Assembly: GCA_910586965.1 (NCBI GenBank)
Contig: CAJUMF010000001.1
Span: forward strand, 147,581-211,580
Source: an uncultured Dorea sp.
GTDB lineage: Bacteria; Bacillota; Clostridia; Lachnospirales; Lachnospiraceae
Reading direction: 5' to 3'
DNA length: 64,000 nt
Part shown: positions 52,790 to 61,716 of the stretch, in pieces
Layout of the letters: every line of letters starts with the position of its first letter
Numbering within the stretch: the stretch's first letter is position 1
The notes under the pieces: model-generated
Databases searched by the model: none
What the model saw: the letters and a program-made list of their open reading frames with translations, nothing else
Told to the model about the DNA's origin: nothing
Position numbers and translations under genes: made by a program

Positions 52790-54532
52790 ATGGGACAGAA
52801 TGGGATAACACCATATGATTTCCTGTATATCTCTGTTGCGTTGCTGCTGCTGGCATGGTTGGCACTGACTGTAGTTACGGTCGTTATGCACGTGCACCGG
52901 AGGGATGAGGAGAGCAGGCGGCGTTTCTGGTATGAGCAGATGTTCTTCGAGAATATCTACCAGTCGGAGGATATCATATACATGGTATTGCGGCGAAGTG
53001 ATAAGATGATATTGTATTTAAGCAGGAATGCAAAGCGTCTGTGGGGGATTTCTGAGGAGCAGGTCCGAACGGATATTGAAGTTCTAAAGAATCTTACGAC
53101 AAAGGAATACCGCCGCGAATTCATGCGCAAATGGAAAGAGTGGGACGGGGAAGGCGAGCTGCTCCAAAATTTTACAGGAAGAGGAAGAAACGGCAAAGAA
53201 GTGTGGTATGAGCTGATTGTAACGCTTGCAGGAGACAAAAGCTCATACTTATTCCGCTTCCGTGAAAATACATATACGCATGAGGAGCTTGAAAGGCTTC
53301 GGGCGGAGATTCAGAAAGCACAGATGGATGTGCAGTATAAGACAGACTTTCTGTCCAATATGTCTCACGAGATCCGCACCCCTATGAACGGAATCCTCGG
53401 GATGCTCGCGCTGAGCAGGAAAAGTGCATCACGTATGGACGAGCACTGTAAAAATTCAGAAGAATACCGGGCGATCACAGAATATCTTGATAAAGCTGAG
53501 AACCTGTCGCAGTTCTTACTTGGACTTATCAATGACATTCTGGACATGTCCCGTATAGAGAGCGGAAAGTTGGAACTGGCCGCCGAGTCATTTGACTTAT
53601 TTGAATTTGCAGAAAAGCTTCGGGCAATGTTCCAGAAGACGATAGAGGAAAAAGGTGTTACATTCCGAATGGAGATGCTGGAATTTGATGTTCGCCGGGT
53701 AATCGGAGATGAGCTGCGCCTGTCACAGGTGATCGTTAATTTCCTGTCCAACGCAGTAAAATTTACTCCGCCCGGCGGGCAGATCACGGTCACTTTCCGT
53801 CAGATGAATCGGATGAACGGCAAAGTGCATTTCCTGATCCGTGTGCGCGATACCGGCAAGGGAATTTCACAGGAATTTCTGCGCCGTATCTTTAAGCCCT
53901 TTGAGCAGGAGACAGCAACCATCGCAAAGAGCTACGGGGGAAGCGGACTTGGTATGGCGATTGCTGACAATATGGTGAAGCTTATGGATGGTCAGATCGT
54001 TGTGGACAGCGAGGTGGGAAAAGGCAGTGACTTCAATGTATATCTGGCTCTTCCGGTTGATGAATCATGCGCACAGGGAACCATAGAAAACGAGATTATC
54101 GTCAAGGATATAAAAGGTACAGAAGATGAAACTTTTAAGGAGCGCACCATCGAGGGAATGCGGCTTTTGATGGCGGAAGATAACGAGATCAACGCCGAGA
54201 TATCCATCAACATGCTGGAAGAGTTGGGAGCCTGTGTGGAGCGCGCGGAAAACGGACAGGAAGCCGTAGAGATGTTCGGGTCTCATAAAGCCGGATACTA
54301 TGATACGATCCTGATGGATATTCAGATGCCGCTGATGAATGGGTGGGAAGCTACAGCGGCCATTCGCAGACTTCCGCGGAAAGATGCGGAAGCTATTCCG
54401 ATCTATGCATTATCGGCAGATGCTTTTGTGGAGGATAAGCGCCGTTCCGTTGCGATCGGCATGAATGGACATATTTCTAAGCCAATTGATTTTGAGGAAC
54501 TTGTAAGGACTATAGGGAGGGATGCAAAGTGA
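52790..54532 (+). CDS. Membrane-anchored hybrid histidine kinase
   Basis: A 580-residue sensor kinase with its own receiver. One N-terminal helix (about 10-34), a PAS-like sensing domain (about 45-165), a short coiled coil, HisKA with FLSNMSHEIRTPMNGILGM (probable His193), and HATPase_c with FLSNAVKFTPP, RDTGKGIS and YGGSGLGMA. The C-terminal receiver has AEDNEINAE and Asp510 in ILMDIQMPLMNGW, and a Lys in SKPID. No separate output regulator is adjacent. The next gene starts within its stop (GTGA), so the two are translationally coupled. Signal is unknown. Confidence 0.9.
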   Translation: MGQNGITPYDFLYISVALLLLAWLALTVVTVVMHVHRRDEESRRRFWYEQMFFENIYQSEDIIYMVLRRSDKMILYLSRNAKRLWGISEEQVRTDIEVLKNLTTKEYRREFMRKWKEWDGEGELLQNFTGRGRNGKEVWYELIVTLAGDKSSYLFRFRENTYTHEELERLRAEIQKAQMDVQYKTDFLSNMSHEIRTPMNGILGMLALSRKSASRMDEHCKNSEEYRAITEYLDKAENLSQFLLGLINDILDMSRIESGKLELAAESFDLFEFAEKLRAMFQKTIEEKGVTFRMEMLEFDVRRVIGDELRLSQVIVNFLSNAVKFTPPGGQITVTFRQMNRMNGKVHFLIRVRDTGKGISQEFLRRIFKPFEQETATIAKSYGGSGLGMAIADNMVKLMDGQIVVDSEVGKGSDFNVYLALPVDESCAQGTIENEIIVKDIKGTEDETFKERTIEGMRLLMAEDNEINAEISINMLEELGACVERAENGQEAVEMFGSHKAGYYDTILMDIQMPLMNGWEATAAIRRLPRKDAEAIPIYALSADAFVEDKRRSVAIGMNGHISKPIDFEELVRTIGRDAK

Positions 54533-57243
54533 ACGACAAGAAACAAAAATTTTTGAAATATATACAGGAACATATATCAGAAATCGGAATTGCGTCCATC
54601 ATTATCGTCATGATCATCACGGTTATAGCCGGAATGTCGGGAAGAAAGTTTGACTTTGAACCAGATGATCTCAATGAACCGCTCCCGTCAAGAACTTCAG
54701 ATTCCAAAGACAGAGTAGGCTATGACTTATCGGAGGACGGCAAGGAAGGAAAAGAGGCAAACAGCAACTCTGACCGCAAGCAGGAGAAAGATGAGAGTCC
54801 GGAAGTAAAAAAACGTGACAAACTTCCGGAAAAAACAACCGCAAAAAAAGACAGAGTCGTCTTGCCGGACGGCTCGTCAAAAGGAAAAAAGCCCTCCGGA
54901 ACGATTGATGCAGCAATAGCTCCGGATAAAAACACAACGGGAAATAACCCTTCCGGTATCCCTTCCGGACCAGGCGATGACAGCCAGCCGGGAAATTCCG
55001 GAAGCAATGACCAACCAGGGAACAGCGGCTCCGGGAACGACGACGGACCGGGAGGCTCCGGGGATAATAATCAGGGCGGAGATAAAAACCCGGGAGGGAA
55101 TGAACCGCCGGGCGGTGGCGAAGATCAACCCGGAAAAAATAAATATGTGGTAGGCGACAAGGAATTTGACAATGAAGATGATGCCCTTTCCTATGCTGCC
55201 GACCATGCCGGAAAGAATGACAAAGGCCAGTATTTTGACGGATTTAAGCAGGATGAAAACGGAAATTATATACCAAGCTATTCAGACAAAGATAAGTTTG
55301 AAGGCGGTGAAAACGGAGACGTTGCCTATGATTATACAGGTGACAGTTCCACATTTGTAGTTCCGGAAGGAGCAACAAGGCTCCAGTTATTGAGAAATTC
55401 CGGCACGAATGATAGGGTTAAGACCATTGTAATATCAAAGACCGTGACAGAGATCAATACCATTGACGGAAGCAGTTTTCTGGCGTTGGAAAAGTTCGTT
55501 GTGTCCGGGGATAATCCGAATTATGTCAGTGTTGACGGTGTGTTGTATCGCCGGACCCAGGAAGGAAACTTAGAACTTTGCATGGTTCCGGCAGCAAAGA
55601 AGGAGATTGGGGAATGGCCGGAGAAACTGACTGCTATCAGAACCAATTCATTTTACTGTTCCAAAATGGAGCGTGTTGAGTTCCCGAATACAGTTACAGA
55701 CATTCAGGAAACTGCGTTTGGTGAATCGTATGTCAGGACGATCGTACTGCCGGAGAGTGTTCGGAATATTGAAAATACAGCTTTTTCCTTCAAAGATTAC
55801 GATGACAAAGACGCACTGCATAAGATTATCGTAAAGTCATCCGTGCCGCCTGCTGTTTCCAGCGCTGCTTTCTACTGGATGACAATGCCGGATGCTCCGA
55901 CAACAGAGATCATAGTGCCGGATTCCGCGGATAATAAGATATATGAGGATTATCTTATGTCATGGGGAACTGTCTTAGAAAAGCGTTATAAAAAGGACGC
56001 TGTGCTTCAGATCCTTAAAACAGAAAAAGGAGTACAGACGCATTATAAATATTATGAGGAGGACGGAAAGACCGGATTCCAAAGGAACAGTGAGAACAGT
56101 GCCTTTTTCTGGTGGGACGAGCAGGGAAGCTATCGGATAGACGAAGCCGGGGACATGCGGCTTGTCAAATGCATTACAGCAGGAACACAGGCAAATTTTA
56201 CAGATGTGAAATTCGTATCCATTGATAAAGGAGCCTTTGACGGATGCAGTTCTCTGGCAGTTATCAGGCTGCCGGACAGCTTAAAGAATATGCCGGAGGA
56301 TGCCTTTGCGAATAATAAGGAACTAAGGACAATCATAACTTATGCACCGAATCCCCCGGCGGCAAATGCAGGCGCACCAGAGATATGCGGCGTGTTTGTA
56401 AAACCGGCAGCCCTTGCTGACTATCAGAAGGCATGGGGCGGACATGTCCGTAAGATCTTAGGTACGTCAGACAGTTATTCTGCGCTGAGTTCAGGGATTG
56501 TATTTGACACGGGGAATAAACGTCTGCTTGATATCCCTTCCGATCTGCAGTCTTTTAGCATCGGAAGCTATGTCACAACAATATACAAGGAAGCAGCCAA
56601 AGATAATACTGCTTTGTCTGCTGTGACAATCCCGGCTAAAGTGACAAGCGTTGAGGCAAATGCTTTTGAAAATTGCCCGAAACTTGCAAGTGTAACGTGG
56701 CAGACATCCGCTCCAGTGCCGGAATCCTGTTTCGAGAAGTGCACAGGCTTGCGGACATTTAAAGCGTCCGGTGCAGGAAACCGGCTGACTTCTATCGGCA
56801 GGAGAGCCTTTTATGGATGCCGGTCACTGGAAACCGTTTTATATTATAGTTACAATTCGGGCGGAACCAATTATTACTATTTCCCCTATCTCGCAAAGGT
56901 CGGGGAGGAGGCGTTCTATGGATGTGAATCTATGAAATACGCGTATCTGCATACGTCAGTATCTGATGTCGGAGGAAGTGCATTCAAAGGAAGCGGTCTT
57001 ACCCAGGCTTACTGGTATACTTCTTCTTCGGTGCCGGAATCCTGTTTTGAAGGCTGTGAGGCTCTTGCAACTTTCGGCTGGGGCGAAAGCAAACTGACGG
57101 AAGTAGGCGCCCGTGCATTTTACGGATGCGTCAGCCTGGATTTTCATGCACTTTCACTGCCTGAAACAGTAAAAGTTATCGGCAAAGATGCATTTGAAGG
57201 TGTTAAAGGTGCAAAAGAAAGAGAAAAGGAAGTTAGACGATAA
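54529..57243 (+). CDS. BspA-like leucine-rich-repeat surface protein
   Basis: A 904-residue protein with a short cytoplasmic N-terminus and a single membrane helix (about 19-36, ISEIGIASIIIVMIITVIAG), so the bulk is predicted outside. A Lys/Glu/Asp region (about 50-125) and a Gly/Pro/Asn/Asp-rich linker (about 130-205) lead into LRR_5-type repeats from about 265 to the end. Near-repeated modules include VPESCFEKC and VPESCFEGC, each followed by an AFYGC block. There is no LPXTG. GTG 54529 follows AGGGAGGG. It probably projects from the membrane as a binding or adhesive surface. Ligand unknown. Confidence 0.82.
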   Translation: MNDKKQKFLKYIQEHISEIGIASIIIVMIITVIAGMSGRKFDFEPDDLNEPLPSRTSDSKDRVGYDLSEDGKEGKEANSNSDRKQEKDESPEVKKRDKLPEKTTAKKDRVVLPDGSSKGKKPSGTIDAAIAPDKNTTGNNPSGIPSGPGDDSQPGNSGSNDQPGNSGSGNDDGPGGSGDNNQGGDKNPGGNEPPGGGEDQPGKNKYVVGDKEFDNEDDALSYAADHAGKNDKGQYFDGFKQDENGNYIPSYSDKDKFEGGENGDVAYDYTGDSSTFVVPEGATRLQLLRNSGTNDRVKTIVISKTVTEINTIDGSSFLALEKFVVSGDNPNYVSVDGVLYRRTQEGNLELCMVPAAKKEIGEWPEKLTAIRTNSFYCSKMERVEFPNTVTDIQETAFGESYVRTIVLPESVRNIENTAFSFKDYDDKDALHKIIVKSSVPPAVSSAAFYWMTMPDAPTTEIIVPDSADNKIYEDYLMSWGTVLEKRYKKDAVLQILKTEKGVQTHYKYYEEDGKTGFQRNSENSAFFWWDEQGSYRIDEAGDMRLVKCITAGTQANFTDVKFVSIDKGAFDGCSSLAVIRLPDSLKNMPEDAFANNKELRTIITYAPNPPAANAGAPEICGVFVKPAALADYQKAWGGHVRKILGTSDSYSALSSGIVFDTGNKRLLDIPSDLQSFSIGSYVTTIYKEAAKDNTALSAVTIPAKVTSVEANAFENCPKLASVTWQTSAPVPESCFEKCTGLRTFKASGAGNRLTSIGRRAFYGCRSLETVLYYSYNSGGTNYYYFPYLAKVGEEAFYGCESMKYAYLHTSVSDVGGSAFKGSGLTQAYWYTSSSVPESCFEGCEALATFGWGESKLTEVGARAFYGCVSLDFHALSLPETVKVIGKDAFEGVKGAKEREKEVRR

Positions 57244-58190
57244 TGATAATCAAACAGTCTGAACAGATTATGAAAGAAGTCGGCAAAGTGCTGATGGGAA
57301 AGGAAGAAGTGATTGAGAAAGTGCTGATGGCAATCTATGCCGGAGGACATATTCTTCTGGAAGATACACCAGGTGTAGGGAAGACAACACTGGCGCTTGG
57401 CTTTTCTAAAGCATTAGGTATGGATTACAAGCGTATACAGTTCACGCCGGATACAATGCCTTCAGATATTACAGGATATACTCTGCCCGGACAAGGGAAT
57501 GGAGAGGCAGTATACCGTCCGGGAGCCGTACATACGAACCTGTTTCTTGGAGACGAGATCAACCGCACCTCTCCCAAGACCCAGTCCGCGCTGTTAGAGG
57601 CGATGGAGGAGGGAAATGTCACGGTAGACGGTGTGACCTATCTGCTTCCCAAGCCTTTTATCTGTATAGCAACGCAGAATCCGGTAGGGATGTCCGGCAC
57701 ACAGCCTTTGCCGGAATCGCAGCTTGACCGCTTTATGATACGTCTTTCCATCGGTTATCCGAGCACGGAAGACCAGATTCGTATACTGGATGAAAAAAGA
57801 GATCAGCATACCATGGATGAAGTACAGGCAGTCGTCACACGGGATATGGTGCTGGAAGTTCAGAACTATCTGTCCACCATTCGTATGACTCAGGCAGTGC
57901 TTCGCTACATTACTGTATTGTGCGAAAAAACGAGAGAAGATGAAGGCGTGGAACTTGGCGTAAGCCCCAGGGGAATCATCGCACTGTCCAGGATGGCGAG
58001 AGCGAAAGCCCTTCTTTCGGAAAGAGACTATGTAGTGCCCGAAGACGTGCGCACGGTCTTTCAGGATGTATGCGCTCACCGTGTGATTCTTCGCCCGCAG
58101 GCAAAGATGGAGGGCCATACCGTAAAGAGGCTTTTAGATCATATAATGGAAACAGTAGAAGTTCCGGCAATGCCCGGAAAAAAGAGATAG
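57243..58190 (+). CDS. MoxR family AAA+ ATPase
   Basis: A 315-residue MoxR-type ATPase, a chaperone-like family often paired with DUF58 and transglutaminase genes. Walker A is EDTPGVGKTTLALG, Walker B LFLGDEINRTSPK, then ALLEAMEEG and the AAA_lid_2 domain. The ATG at 57243 overlaps the preceding stop (TAATG). Substrates of this branch are not known. Confidence 0.93.
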   Translation: MIIKQSEQIMKEVGKVLMGKEEVIEKVLMAIYAGGHILLEDTPGVGKTTLALGFSKALGMDYKRIQFTPDTMPSDITGYTLPGQGNGEAVYRPGAVHTNLFLGDEINRTSPKTQSALLEAMEEGNVTVDGVTYLLPKPFICIATQNPVGMSGTQPLPESQLDRFMIRLSIGYPSTEDQIRILDEKRDQHTMDEVQAVVTRDMVLEVQNYLSTIRMTQAVLRYITVLCEKTREDEGVELGVSPRGIIALSRMARAKALLSERDYVVPEDVRTVFQDVCAHRVILRPQAKMEGHTVKRLLDHIMETVEVPAMPGKKR

Positions 58191-58193
58191 ATT

Positions 58194-59360
58194 ATGAAGA
58201 AATACAGAAGTATATATCTTGTTGTGATAATAGCAGTCCTTTTTAGCGGATTATGGGGAGCGGGAAGAGTGGCGCCGATACTTTTTATGGTGCTTCTGTT
58301 GCTGCCTGTCTTTACAGGTGCATGGTTTTATCTGTCATTAACCGATGTATCCTTCTCTCTTACAGGGGAGCGCAGCTTAAGCTGCGGCCAGCCGATGAAG
58401 CTTAAGCTTGGGATTCAATATGCATTTCTTCGTCCGGCAGGGAATATTAAGACAGAAGTGACATGTGAGAATCTTGTTTTCGGAAATCTGGAATCTGCAG
58501 TCTATATACTTAAACCTTACAGACAGCAGCAGGACTATGAGATCCCTATGGATACATCCGTCTGCGGAAAGAGAATTGTGAGAATCAGAGAGATTGTATG
58601 TTATGATCTGCTATGCCTGTTTTGCAGACGAATCCCCGTGGAAGCGGAATTCATCTGTACCGTATACCCTTACGAGACACAGATGTATATTTCATTTCAG
58701 AGACATATGGAACGGGAACAGCCGGGAGATATTTATGATGGCAGGAAAAGCGGCACAGATGTCAGTGAAGTGTTCGGGCTCAGGGAGTACAGAGAAGGAG
58801 ACCCGCTGCAAAGCATCCACTGGAAACTGTCAGGGAAGATGCAGCAGTTAATTGTGAGAGAATTTGGACGTCCCGTGAACTACCATACGCTGATCCTGCT
58901 TGCGCCGGCATTTTGTTATGGAGATGAAAGGGTATCAGAACAGATAGTGAACGCGGTGTTTGATCTGGGCGTCTCCTTTTGCCACGCTCTTCTGAACCAG
59001 AATATTGCACATTTTACAGGTTATTTTCTAGGCGGGGAGATATGCTGTGTGCCGGTGGATTCCCTGCACAGCTATGAAGACATGCTTCTTAAGCTTATGA
59101 ATGTGCCGATCCAAAAAAACGGGAATGATACGATGGTTTCTTTTCTGGATCAGCAGCTCTACAAGCAGTTTACAAAAGTGTTTTACGTAACAGGAGCAGT
59201 GAATGAAGCGGCTACGCAAAATTTGTCTGTGTTGTCGGAGCTGACAATTTTACAGATCACAGACGGTGCCTTGGGATATCTTGCAGGAAGTGACGGATAC
59301 GAAGTGATCGGAGTTCCTATAGACAAGATCCGGAATTCGGAACATGTAATTCCCCTTTGA
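58194..59360 (+). CDS. DUF58 membrane protein
   Basis: A 388-residue protein with two N-terminal helices (about 7-45), then a cytosolic or extracytoplasmic beta-rich part and the DUF58 core SEVFGLREYREGDPLQSIHWKLSGK, typical of this VWA-like domain family. It starts 3 bp after the MoxR stop. MoxR-DUF58-transglutaminase operons are widespread, but the pathway is not settled. Confidence 0.88.
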   Translation: MKKYRSIYLVVIIAVLFSGLWGAGRVAPILFMVLLLLPVFTGAWFYLSLTDVSFSLTGERSLSCGQPMKLKLGIQYAFLRPAGNIKTEVTCENLVFGNLESAVYILKPYRQQQDYEIPMDTSVCGKRIVRIREIVCYDLLCLFCRRIPVEAEFICTVYPYETQMYISFQRHMEREQPGDIYDGRKSGTDVSEVFGLREYREGDPLQSIHWKLSGKMQQLIVREFGRPVNYHTLILLAPAFCYGDERVSEQIVNAVFDLGVSFCHALLNQNIAHFTGYFLGGEICCVPVDSLHSYEDMLLKLMNVPIQKNGNDTMVSFLDQQLYKQFTKVFYVTGAVNEAATQNLSVLSELTILQITDGALGYLAGSDGYEVIGVPIDKIRNSEHVIPL

Positions 59361-59386
59361 ATCTTTAGTGCTAAAGTGAGGCGAAA

Positions 59387-61681
59387 ATGAAAGAAAAACA
59401 GAAAGCAATCGTGCTTACAGGAAGAGAAAAAAAGATTTCCGACAGAATAACTGCATCTGCAATGAGGGCTGTTGTGGGAATGTGTATCACAGCAGGTATC
59501 ACAGGGATTTTCTTTGCATTGGGGGGGACACCTGTATTTTTCATGCCGATATTCGCAGGATGTATGGCGGTTTTAATTATAGCTTTTTTAGAAGTGTTCC
59601 CGAAAGGACATTCCTGCGGAATGCTTTTATGTATGATGACTGCTGCGATTTTATTTTTTATATCTGTGAATCGTGTGGTACGCGCAATTTATGGATGGGG
59701 TAATTCTTTCCTGAATCTTTGGAATGAAGTATTCGGTACGTTTTACGGAGAATTGGCTGTCTCAGGATATGGGAAAACGGATCTTATAATGACAGGGAGC
59801 ATTTTTGCTATATCCATAGGTGCAGCAACTTGTGGGATACTTAAAAAACAGCAGTTTTTTTTGTTGACATTGACCGTGTTTGTACCTCTGTGTGTAAGCA
59901 TTATGCTTTCTGTGGACATTCCTCTCTGGACAGCAGCAATTCTGTCAGCAGGATGGGTCTGTGGATGGTGTTACATGAGCGGACCGTCAGAAATTCGATG
60001 GGAAATTGTGCTGCTTACAGCATCAGCGGCTATCGCTGTGTCTTTCTTCACTCCATCTGCTCCTTTTGACAGATGGCAGACCGCTTCACATGTTTTCCAA
60101 TCCGGAATAACAAAAAAGATAGATAAGGTGCGCTTTGGAGAGGACACCCTTCCGGAAGGGAACTTAAGAGAGGCGGATCTCATGCTGACAAAAGATGATG
60201 AGCGGCTGGTACTTGAGATGGAACATCCTTCCGGGATTTATCTCAGAGGATTTATCGGTTCCGTGTATGAAGGTAATTCATGGAAGCATTTTTCAGCGGA
60301 GGCTTATGGCGGGGATTACTCGGGGATGTTGTCCTGGCTGTCAAAAGAAGGGTTTCACCCGGGGATCCAGTATGCAGATTACATGAATGCTGCCGAGAAG
60401 AAAGAGAAAAGCCAGAAAGTCTCCGTGAAAAATACCGGGGCAGACCGCCGCTATCTGTATCTTCCGGAGACTGCAAAAGGCACTGAATTCCCCGGGCACT
60501 GGAAACAGGATTGGTACATGGAGTCAAAAGGGATGTTCGGACGGAATCAATACAGCTTTACCTACTATGATGCGCAGGAAAATGGAGAGCTATTGCAGCC
60601 CGAACAATGGGTGTATGAAAAATCTGAAGCCGGCAGCCAGGCGGAGAGTTTTTTGCAGGCGGAAAAGGTGTACCGCTCTTTTGTGTATGACAATTATCTT
60701 GCTCTGGAATCAGAACAGAAAGACTTAATAGATACGATATTTTTCAACGGAGAGACATGGGAAGAATCCGAAGGACTCTATAGTATTACTTCACGAATCC
60801 GGACTGTCCTTCAAATTCTTGCAGAATATAAAGAAATCCCGGCCAAACTGCCGGCCGGGCGTGATTTTCTTTCATGGTTCCTTAAGGAGGGTAAGGAAGG
60901 AAATGCCTCTTATTATGCAACGGCAGCAGTTCTTGCATATCGTGCGATGGGAATCCCTGCCCGCTATGCGGAAGGGTATGTACTGACAAAAGAGCAGGCT
61001 GAGCTTGAAAAAGGAAGCCGTGTAACCTTGTCGGGAAAGAATGCTCACGCATGGGTGGAAGTCTATATCGACGGCATGGGGTGGAAGGCGATTGAGGTCA
61101 CGCCGGGATTTTACGAAGAGCTTTATGAAGCTGAAGTTATGGTTGCAGTTCCAAATGACGAATTGAAAGGAACCAACGGGAGAGTGGCACATATTCCGTC
61201 GTCAGAGCAATATGAACTTCCGGAAAAAGACACAAGACACAAGGATGACCTAAGGAGTAGAATAGGAGCGGCATGGTCATATCTGCTGGCAGTGATTGCA
61301 GTATTCCTTTTGTTGGAGGTCATACGTCTTTCGCGGATATTATACTCCAATTACCGATATAAGAAAATGTCAGCAGAAGAGAAGATGTATGTGCTATATA
61401 GGGAAATCATCGATATGGTCGGCATTCTTTTCAAAGGGTTTCGTCCGGATCATCCGCTGGATCTGCCAAAGCAGGAAAGCACCTGGTTTGATACAAAGCT
61501 CTATATACGTACGGTGGAGCGTATGGAGCGGATGATCTATGGTCAGACGGAACCTTCCCTAAGAGAGATTCCTGCAACAGAGGCTTTAGCTTTGCAGCTT
61601 TCTAAGACACTTAACAGCCGATTAAAGTGGTGGCAGAAGTTTTTGCGGAGATATAAGAAAACCAAACCTTCCTGCATTTGA
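59387..61681 (+). CDS. Transglutaminase-like membrane protein, probable pseudoenzyme
   Basis: A 764-residue protein of the TgpA/DUF3488 type. About six N-terminal helices (33-240) are followed by an extracytoplasmic region, a transglutaminase-core domain (about 465-590) and a C-terminal helix (about 628-645) before a charged tail. In the catalytic block GNASYYATAAVLAYRAMGIPAR, the residue where the catalytic Cys is expected is Ala507. The His is kept in NAHAWVEVY (His554), but the third position is Glu570 (AIEVTPGF) where Asp is usual. Loss of the Cys predicts no classical transglutaminase or protease activity. It is co-transcribed with the DUF58 gene. Confidence 0.82.
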   Translation: MKEKQKAIVLTGREKKISDRITASAMRAVVGMCITAGITGIFFALGGTPVFFMPIFAGCMAVLIIAFLEVFPKGHSCGMLLCMMTAAILFFISVNRVVRAIYGWGNSFLNLWNEVFGTFYGELAVSGYGKTDLIMTGSIFAISIGAATCGILKKQQFFLLTLTVFVPLCVSIMLSVDIPLWTAAILSAGWVCGWCYMSGPSEIRWEIVLLTASAAIAVSFFTPSAPFDRWQTASHVFQSGITKKIDKVRFGEDTLPEGNLREADLMLTKDDERLVLEMEHPSGIYLRGFIGSVYEGNSWKHFSAEAYGGDYSGMLSWLSKEGFHPGIQYADYMNAAEKKEKSQKVSVKNTGADRRYLYLPETAKGTEFPGHWKQDWYMESKGMFGRNQYSFTYYDAQENGELLQPEQWVYEKSEAGSQAESFLQAEKVYRSFVYDNYLALESEQKDLIDTIFFNGETWEESEGLYSITSRIRTVLQILAEYKEIPAKLPAGRDFLSWFLKEGKEGNASYYATAAVLAYRAMGIPARYAEGYVLTKEQAELEKGSRVTLSGKNAHAWVEVYIDGMGWKAIEVTPGFYEELYEAEVMVAVPNDELKGTNGRVAHIPSSEQYELPEKDTRHKDDLRSRIGAAWSYLLAVIAVFLLLEVIRLSRILYSNYRYKKMSAEEKMYVLYREIIDMVGILFKGFRPDHPLDLPKQESTWFDTKLYIRTVERMERMIYGQTEPSLREIPATEALALQLSKTLNSRLKWWQKFLRRYKKTKPSCI

Positions 61682-61700
61682 AAACAGGAAGGTTTGTTCT
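61664..61700. terminator. Bidirectional terminator between the operon and the minus-strand gene
   Basis: AAACCTTCCTG (61664-61674) pairs with CAGGAAGGTTT (61685-61695), overlapping the stop codon of the plus-strand gene, followed by GTTCT. The A-rich left arm gives a U-rich end on the minus strand too. Confidence 0.8.
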
Positions 61701-61716
61701 AACAACAGTTTTATGT

